This document shows, in pieces, positions 59,101 through 64,000 of a stretch of DNA of 64,000 nucleotides. The notes under the pieces were generated by a model. It was given only the letters and a program-made list of their open reading frames with translations. It did not search any database and had not been told where the DNA came from. The stretch comes from Isoetes taiwanensis (lineage: Eukaryota > Streptophyta > Lycopodiopsida > Isoetales > Isoetaceae). The position numbers were made by a program, and so were the translations under genes. The stretch spans positions 2,457,477 through 2,521,476 of the forward strand of contig JAJEKV010000097.1 in the NCBI GenBank assembly GCA_021234155.1, read 5' to 3'. The stretch's first letter is position 1. Each line of letters opens with the position of its first letter.

Positions 59101-61456
59101 ATACCCAAGAGGTGCTAGACATACAAGCTCAATTGTGCCCCCTAATTGTTACATTCCACGCATAAAATATAAAATTCATCATCAGAAGTGACTTGTACTT
59201 GGTTATTTTACCCAATAATGCTTCTCTATTGATTCAATTTACGACATCTATCGTGAGTGCTAAAGTTTTTCCCTTGAAAACTCTTGAAGGTCGAATTTTT
59301 AACTCCTGGACAGTGATCGACTGACTGGTCTTTTTTCACTTGTTTGGACCCTATAGGCATCTGGTCTCCGTGGACGATAAAAGATATGCAATTCACTTGA
59401 ATTCTCTATCTTAACCCTTCAATTCTATCTCCTCATCTTGGATTTTAGTCTTTCACTTCTTCAACTTAAATCCGTTTTTATTTTCTTCTTTCATTTCTCT
59501 TTTGTAAGATTCTAAGTATTGCTCTGCAACCTCAATGTAGTGATTTTCAACAAACCCAAAATAAATGTTTAATTTAGAGCAACCTTGACAAAGAAGATGT
59601 ATTCGTAAAACTTCGAACATCTAAGCTCAATGTGCCTTCTACACAGAAGCTAAAGCTAAAACTAAACTTCATTTAGACTGGATTTAAGATAGGCTCTCTA
59701 TCCTTTGGTGTATATCACTATGTTGACCCCAACCCCCATCATATGGGGTGGCGTCATGTTGCAATTCTAGCTTCTACATATCTACCCTTTTTATTTATTA
59801 AAATTTGGTATAATAAGGCACTATTTTAAGACTCCCCAAAAAATAACCCGAGTTGAGAAAATTGTTCAACAAATTATCCCAACTTGGTATTTCTCTTTAG
59901 TAGATTGTCCTTGCTTTCCTTTTGAAGCAATTTTTATCAGCCACTATTTTTAAGCAATTAGTTTAATTAAAGGGTAGTATAATTGCACAAAGTTTCGAGA
60001 GGTTCGTTTAAGCAATTAGTTTAAGCAATTATACTACCTTATGCGTCTTAATACCATGTCCCTAATAAACCACACAAACATCTTCGAAACCTAAGGCAAT
60101 ATTTAACATCAGTTATCCATAGACGAATAATTGTGCCCTTCGTGCATTTGTCTTTTTGGAATCTAAGGCAACATTTAACATCCATTATTCCTAGATGAAT
60201 AATGGTGCCCTTCACCATCTTGTAAGAAATAAGCATTCTAAGAAATATGGCTATCATGAAATATTATAACTTCTAACATATTTAATCCAAAGAACGTCAC
60301 GAAAGACTTTACCACCTAAAAGGCAACAAAAAAGGGAGCAAGCTGCACTTACTTGAAGGATTCCGCACCATCTAATCTTGTGCATATCAACTCCATATGT
60401 TAAATCATTTGGTGCATGGGAATATCCGCCTAGAGAGAAGGAAAAAATTATTAACAAAAGAAGTTTAATGTACGAGAATTCTATTTTAACTTATCTTTTA
60501 GACCTAAAGGATACCCTTTGGGATATGATATTGACAGGGATATAATAATGGAACTAGAAAGACAAATGAAGACAGAGAAAGGACAAAAAAAGGGACTAAA
60601 ATGTAAGCAAGCAACCTTGAAGAATGAGGCCCCACAACACCAGCTTGATGGTTCGAATCACAACCTTCTTCACAGCAGCTCCTCTATTAGCAATCCTCTA
60701 CAAAAGGAGATTCAATCTGTGTCAAATGCTACGAATGCCCTCACCCTTATCGCTAAGGGATCAGAGTTTTTCAACTCCAGCTACAATTTAACTGACTTCA
60801 AGCTTTTATGTTATATTTAACCCTTTGATTAATATAACTGGTTGATTCTCCCAGTAAAAAAAGGTCTTTTGTACCATACTCATGCACATTCCATCCATCT
60901 GGGAAACCAATTCGGGACTTATAATCTTCGAAAAACAAATACATGCAGACCACTTTCAAAAAAAAGTCAGTCCGTAACTTCAGTTAATTAATGCGCAAAA
61001 GAAAATTCAGAGTCTGTCAAATAGTACTTGTGATCTTGGCAAAGCGATTCATGCAGCCGACTTTCAAAGAAAAACTCGGTTTAGCTTCGACTTATAAATC
61101 TAGCCAAAGAATTCGCAGAGTCTACCTTCAAAGCCAGGGCTATGGCAACTCCGACGATGAAAAGGAAAAACGGCATGACAAGATCCGCAAGAGTACATCC
61201 ATTCCAGGGCGAGTGGCTAATTCGAGGCCATTCGCCGCCTGCATCGTCTACCAGAACCATAGTCTGCAGAATGAGAGGCCTAAATTAGAAGAAACAAAAA
61301 GAAGGCCAAAATGAGACAAATTTCATGTATTTTTGCAGACTTAACCGCGATGGTGAGGCCCCGGAAGACATCCAGTGTTATAATACGTTTCGTACTGAGC
61401 TCCGCCTTAGTTTGAAGCTGTGGATCCTCCATTAAGGTCGTCTCCGGCTCTGCCAT
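47758..61456 (-). CDS. HGSNAT-like transmembrane acetyltransferase, unit 2 copy
   Basis: All twelve exons of the unit 1 gene have counterparts: 61456-61346, 61263-61126, 60697-60616, 60429-60353, 51447-51336, 50831-50731, 50665-50547, 50060-49969, 49418-49351, 49279-49197, 48686-48592 and 47903-47758. Exons 1-4 have exactly the same lengths as in unit 1 (111, 138, 82 and 77 bp) and are open, with one Val-to-Ile change (KRVITLDV to KRIITLDV). Exons 5-12 mostly differ in length by 1-4 bp (for example 112 instead of 116, 119 instead of 117, 146 instead of 144). The changes sit at CAG or CTG sites, including the exon 5 acceptor. As written this is a pseudogene in its 3' two thirds. As the pattern is systematic, a sequence artefact is at least as likely. 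Confidence 0.75.
52984..53151. repeat. (TATC)n microsatellite, two arrays, unit 2
   Basis: Two CTAT arrays of about 44 and 86 bp flank the same spacer as in unit 1, but array lengths differ (68 and 78 bp there). A TAATAAAT phrase stands before the second array in this copy only. Confidence 0.95.
53540..56280 (+). mobile_element. Ty3/gypsy fossil with inverted partial copy, unit 2
   Basis: Counterpart of 27650-30480, with the same parts in the same order: gag-like region (with [20 protein letters not shown]), protease-like region (54,430-54,864), RT N-terminal half (55,255-55,620), then the inverted RT piece from about 55,650. The gag part is shorter than in unit 1 by several tens of bases. 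It is broken, with several breaks. The shared inverted structure shows that the element had already collapsed before the 25.9 kb duplication. Confidence 0.9.
57515..59170 (+). mobile_element. LINE remnant B, unit 2
   Basis: Counterpart of 31740-33430. A longer stretch is open here: one frame of 172 codons (57796-58314) covers [36 protein letters not shown] and [17 protein letters not shown]. The zinc knuckle (58,950-59,010) and the A-rich tail after 59,163 are present. It is a 5'-truncated, dead copy. Confidence 0.75.
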
Positions 61457-61619
61457 TTCTCTAGGACTCGGCTATGGCTATGGCGCCTTTTTGTTCCCTA
61501 TAAGTCCATCTGGGCCCTTGGTCCCACTACATATGCCAATCTTAGCCCTTCCACCTTTTCCAAACAGAAGCCAATCTCAGCCCTCCCACCTTTTCCTAAT
61601 AGGTAAGGGTGCCCCTCCT

Positions 61620-61735
61620 CCACCCACTCCCCTTCAATGGCCCACTTTTTGCCCTTTAATGGCCCACTTTTTACCCTTTAATAGCCCACCTTAAACCCTT
61701 TAATAGTCCTACAATAGCCCACCTTAAAGAGTACT
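61620..61735. repeat. Short tandem repeat of TTTAATGGCCCACTTTTT type, unit 2 only
   Basis: About four degenerate copies of a ~26 bp unit built on CCCTTTAATGGCCCAC. The matching place in unit 1 (35,850-35,885) lacks them. They lie in the divergent promoter region, 170-280 bp upstream of the HGSNAT-like ATG. Confidence 0.7.
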
Positions 61736-62805
61736 AAAAATTGAACTAAATGCATGGTCTATTAATGGGCACTTGTGGGCCAATGAAGGTCAAGTGTGAG
61801 CATTTAGTGATCCATTGAAAGTCTTTTAGTAGTCCATTGAAGGGCATTTGGTGGTCTATTGGGGTCAAAATAAGGATAGAACTTAAAATCTTCATAGCGA
61901 GCTTTCGATTTATCGAAACAATTCGTGTTTAGTACCAATTGAAAGCTAAACTTTGAAATTTTATTGTGTTATGTCAAAATAGGTGATTAAAACGAATTAA
62001 ACTCATCATAATATAATTTTTACCATTAAGTGGGCGCTTTATGGGCACCCTCCCCTAGAAAAAAGTGCTGCACGGGAGGGTTGCCCTCCATTGAGTTCGC
62101 ATGTTTTTATTTTGTTATTTGGTATCAAAGATGTCAACATGCAATGCGCTTGTTGATATGCCAGGAAAGGCATGTAGATTGTCGTCCTTGTAACATGAAT
62201 GCGCTTGTTGATATACCAGGGTAGATTGTCGTTCTTGTAACAAAATGTATGGGCTTACTTAATTACTATGAAGTTATTAGTACTTTCTGTTTTCTTCTTA
62301 GTTATATTAATTAGCCTCCACAACTTGTGAAATTTGAGCGCTTCTAGATTATGGAAACGAATCCTTTATGTCTATACCATTTAAGAAGGCCCGATATTAA
62401 ACAAAGAAGATCCATCACATTAAAAAATATTCTGCCTTTTCATTCAATAGCAACATGCCACATGGCAACTTTCTAATCCAGGAATGTCTATGAACTTTCT
62501 AACCGAGGAATGTCTATATGAAGTTCATTTGGTATGTGCGAGGAACTTCTCCGGTTGTTGTAACAGTTTACCTGCTATTCTGGAACTTTTATCTAGTATT
62601 CCGAAGCTTTGCCCAAGATTTCAAGTATTTTTGAGCAATTCTACAGCAACAGAAATTTCCTAACTAACTATTCTATTCCATTCTATTCTATTATATTCTT
62701 CTATTTGATGTCTAGATGTACATGGAAAAATACCCACATTTTGCCTATGGGTAAATTTATATTGGTGGTGTACAAAAAAGCAGTCCGGGACATCGGGTGC
62801 TTGAC

Positions 62806-64000
62806 GGGTGCTGGGGGACCTTCATCGTGACGTGCTGGCACCCGTCACTGTTTTTTTCACTCCCCGCCATTTTTTCCCAACCTCCGGAACGGTTGATCTC
62901 GGATCAATTTTGGAGGATCGGCGGATTGTTTGTCCAAGTCAGCGATCCCTGGTATGTAGCAATTCGGATGGTGCTTGGAATTTGCAATTGGCGGGCAAAT
63001 TTTCCAAAGCCTCGTTTGTTTGGCAGAATGCAGCTGCTGCTTTTCTTTGCAGATGTTTTCCAATGCATGCGAATTGGGAAGGCGCATTCCTTCTGGCCAT
63101 TTCTAAGAATGGAACAAGATTTGATCCTGATAATTTACTGTCCAGTTTGCATAATCTTGTACAGCAATCCGAGCAATTTAAGCAGCTGTGTGGTCGGCTG
63201 GCCTCCAAAATTGCTGAGAATACGCCTTATACTGAGCCTTTTGCAAATGTTCCTGATGTTCCAGAACAATCTTTTGGCTATGAACACATTCCAGGTAATC
63301 AGTAGTTCAATAATCAGCAGTTCTTGGGCTATTGAATTTGGTTCTGTTATTGATTTGCTCTTAATTTGCAGAAGATGAGAAAGATACACAGTTTTCACCA
63401 TATGATGCTACAGGTCTTGAATCTGCAGAAGACATTCAAGAACAGCACATGGAGGACCAAGTTGAAGCAGGTCATTGCTTTCATTTGCAATAAAATTTAT
63501 TGCTTAATTTTCAGAAGTTTTATTAATTGCAGAATCTGGAAGAGAGGAAGAAGAGGATTTCTTTGTCCATGAAGACATCCAAGATTATGCAGAGGACATC
63601 CAAGATTATGCAGAGGACATCCAAGACCAGCACATGTGTGACAAAATTGAAGCAGGTTATTGGTGCTGTACTGACTTCCTTTTTGGTGCTCAAGTTATGT
63701 GCACTGTGCTTTATTTTCATAACTGTTGTTATTTGCAGAATCTGCAGCACAAGAAAATTTGTTAATCTATAGGAAAATCGATGCACAGAGAAAAAGGCTG
63801 CAGAGAGCAAGAAAAAGAGCAAGGGAGGCTGAATTGTTAGAAGATGACAGTGCTCTGGAAGATGTTTTGAGCAAGAGAAGGAAACAACAAATGTCCAAAT
63901 TGATTGCAGAACATGCTAATAAGGTATGTGGAAAACTGTCAAAAAAGGAGAGGAAAGAAGTTCTTCAAGGTGCTGCTAAGATGCTGCCAGAATTTGAAAT
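62806..64000 (+). CDS. Unrecognised gene with duplicated acidic exons, unit 2
   Basis: Exons join in phase 1: about 62806-63294 (donor GTAATC), 63372-63470, 63533-63655 and 63739 to the window end. Introns are very short (77, 62 and 83 bp) with TTGCAG-type acceptors. Exon 1 encodes a segment with FLCRCFPMHANWEGAFLLAI and LCGRLASKIAEN. Exons 2 and 3 are acidic, both of length divisible by three, and end alike (EDIQEQHMEDQVEA and EDIQDQHMCDKIEA), so one is a duplicate of the other. Exon 3 also holds a 21 bp repeat giving EDIQDYA twice. Exon 4 encodes a basic helix (DAQRKRLQRARKRAREAELL, later KRRKQQMSKLIAEHANK), likely a coiled coil or nucleic-acid-binding segment. The true 5' start is uncertain. 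The 3' end is visible only in unit 1. The function is unknown; a transposon-derived protein is possible. Confidence 0.65.

Larger units (their letters stand above)
42083..64000. repeat. Tandem duplication unit 2 (incomplete)
   Basis: This repeats unit 1 from its left border up to the point matching about 38,086, where the window ends. The parts 42-53 kb carry dense CAG/CTG-centred differences from unit 1. From 53 kb to 61.5 kb the copies are close, apart from a few dense patches. In 62.8-64 kb unit 2 is the clean copy and unit 1 the damaged one. It also differs by microsatellite lengths and a ~100 bp repeat block at 61,620-61,730. Confidence 0.85.

Noticed and set aside
16117-64000. Repeat-induced point mutation or methyl-cytosine deamination as cause of the copy differences
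   Set aside because: These would give C-to-T and G-to-A changes without indels. The observed changes include extra bases (CAGC to CAAAG) and lost bases.

Overview
This window looks like nuclear DNA of a land plant with a large, repeat-rich genome. The evidence is a plant-type multi-exon membrane acyltransferase gene with clean GT-AG introns, Ty3/gypsy and LINE remnants, a CACTA-like terminus and many short introns. A fern, lycophyte or gymnosperm would fit, but I cannot place the species. I saw no bacterial-style operon, CRISPR array, rRNA or tRNA.

Layout. 1-780: an open frame running in from the left edge, a purine-rich tract and a short CpG-rich block. 1215-4480: about three tandem copies of a 1.14 kb repeat. 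4568-11722: two direct copies of a 3.3 kb unit, each ending in an A-run. 11740-13640: CpG-rich 100-bp repeats ending in a CACTA-like terminus, a Ty3/gypsy pol fossil, and an LTR-like segment with a tRNA-Met-type primer site. 13737-14629: a histone H3-fold pseudogene and a candidate three-exon gene. 16117-64000: one and a part copies of a ~25.9 kb tandem duplication (unit 1 about 16117-42082; unit 2 from about 42083 and still open at the window edge).

Each 25.9 kb unit holds, from left to right: a LINE remnant (minus strand); the 3' part of a heparan-alpha-glucosaminide N-acetyltransferase-like (HGSNAT-like) gene (minus); a ~9 kb intron of that gene carrying a (TATC)n microsatellite, a Ty3/gypsy fossil with an inverted partial copy and a second LINE remnant (plus); the HGSNAT-like 5' exons; and a divergently transcribed, unrecognised plus-strand gene with duplicated exons. 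Twelve HGSNAT-like exons can be joined in phase in unit 1, giving 406 codons from the ATG. Only the C-terminal end is missing.

The most striking signal is that the copies differ mainly at CAG and CTG trinucleotides, repeatedly in the same way (CAGC in one copy reads CAAAG in the other). In the HGSNAT-like exons the CAG/CTG form keeps the frame and the family residues, while the other form changes exon length. This looks more like a consensus error at CHG (CWG) sites, perhaps methylated ones, than like evolution. Many apparent gene breaks here should therefore be treated with caution.
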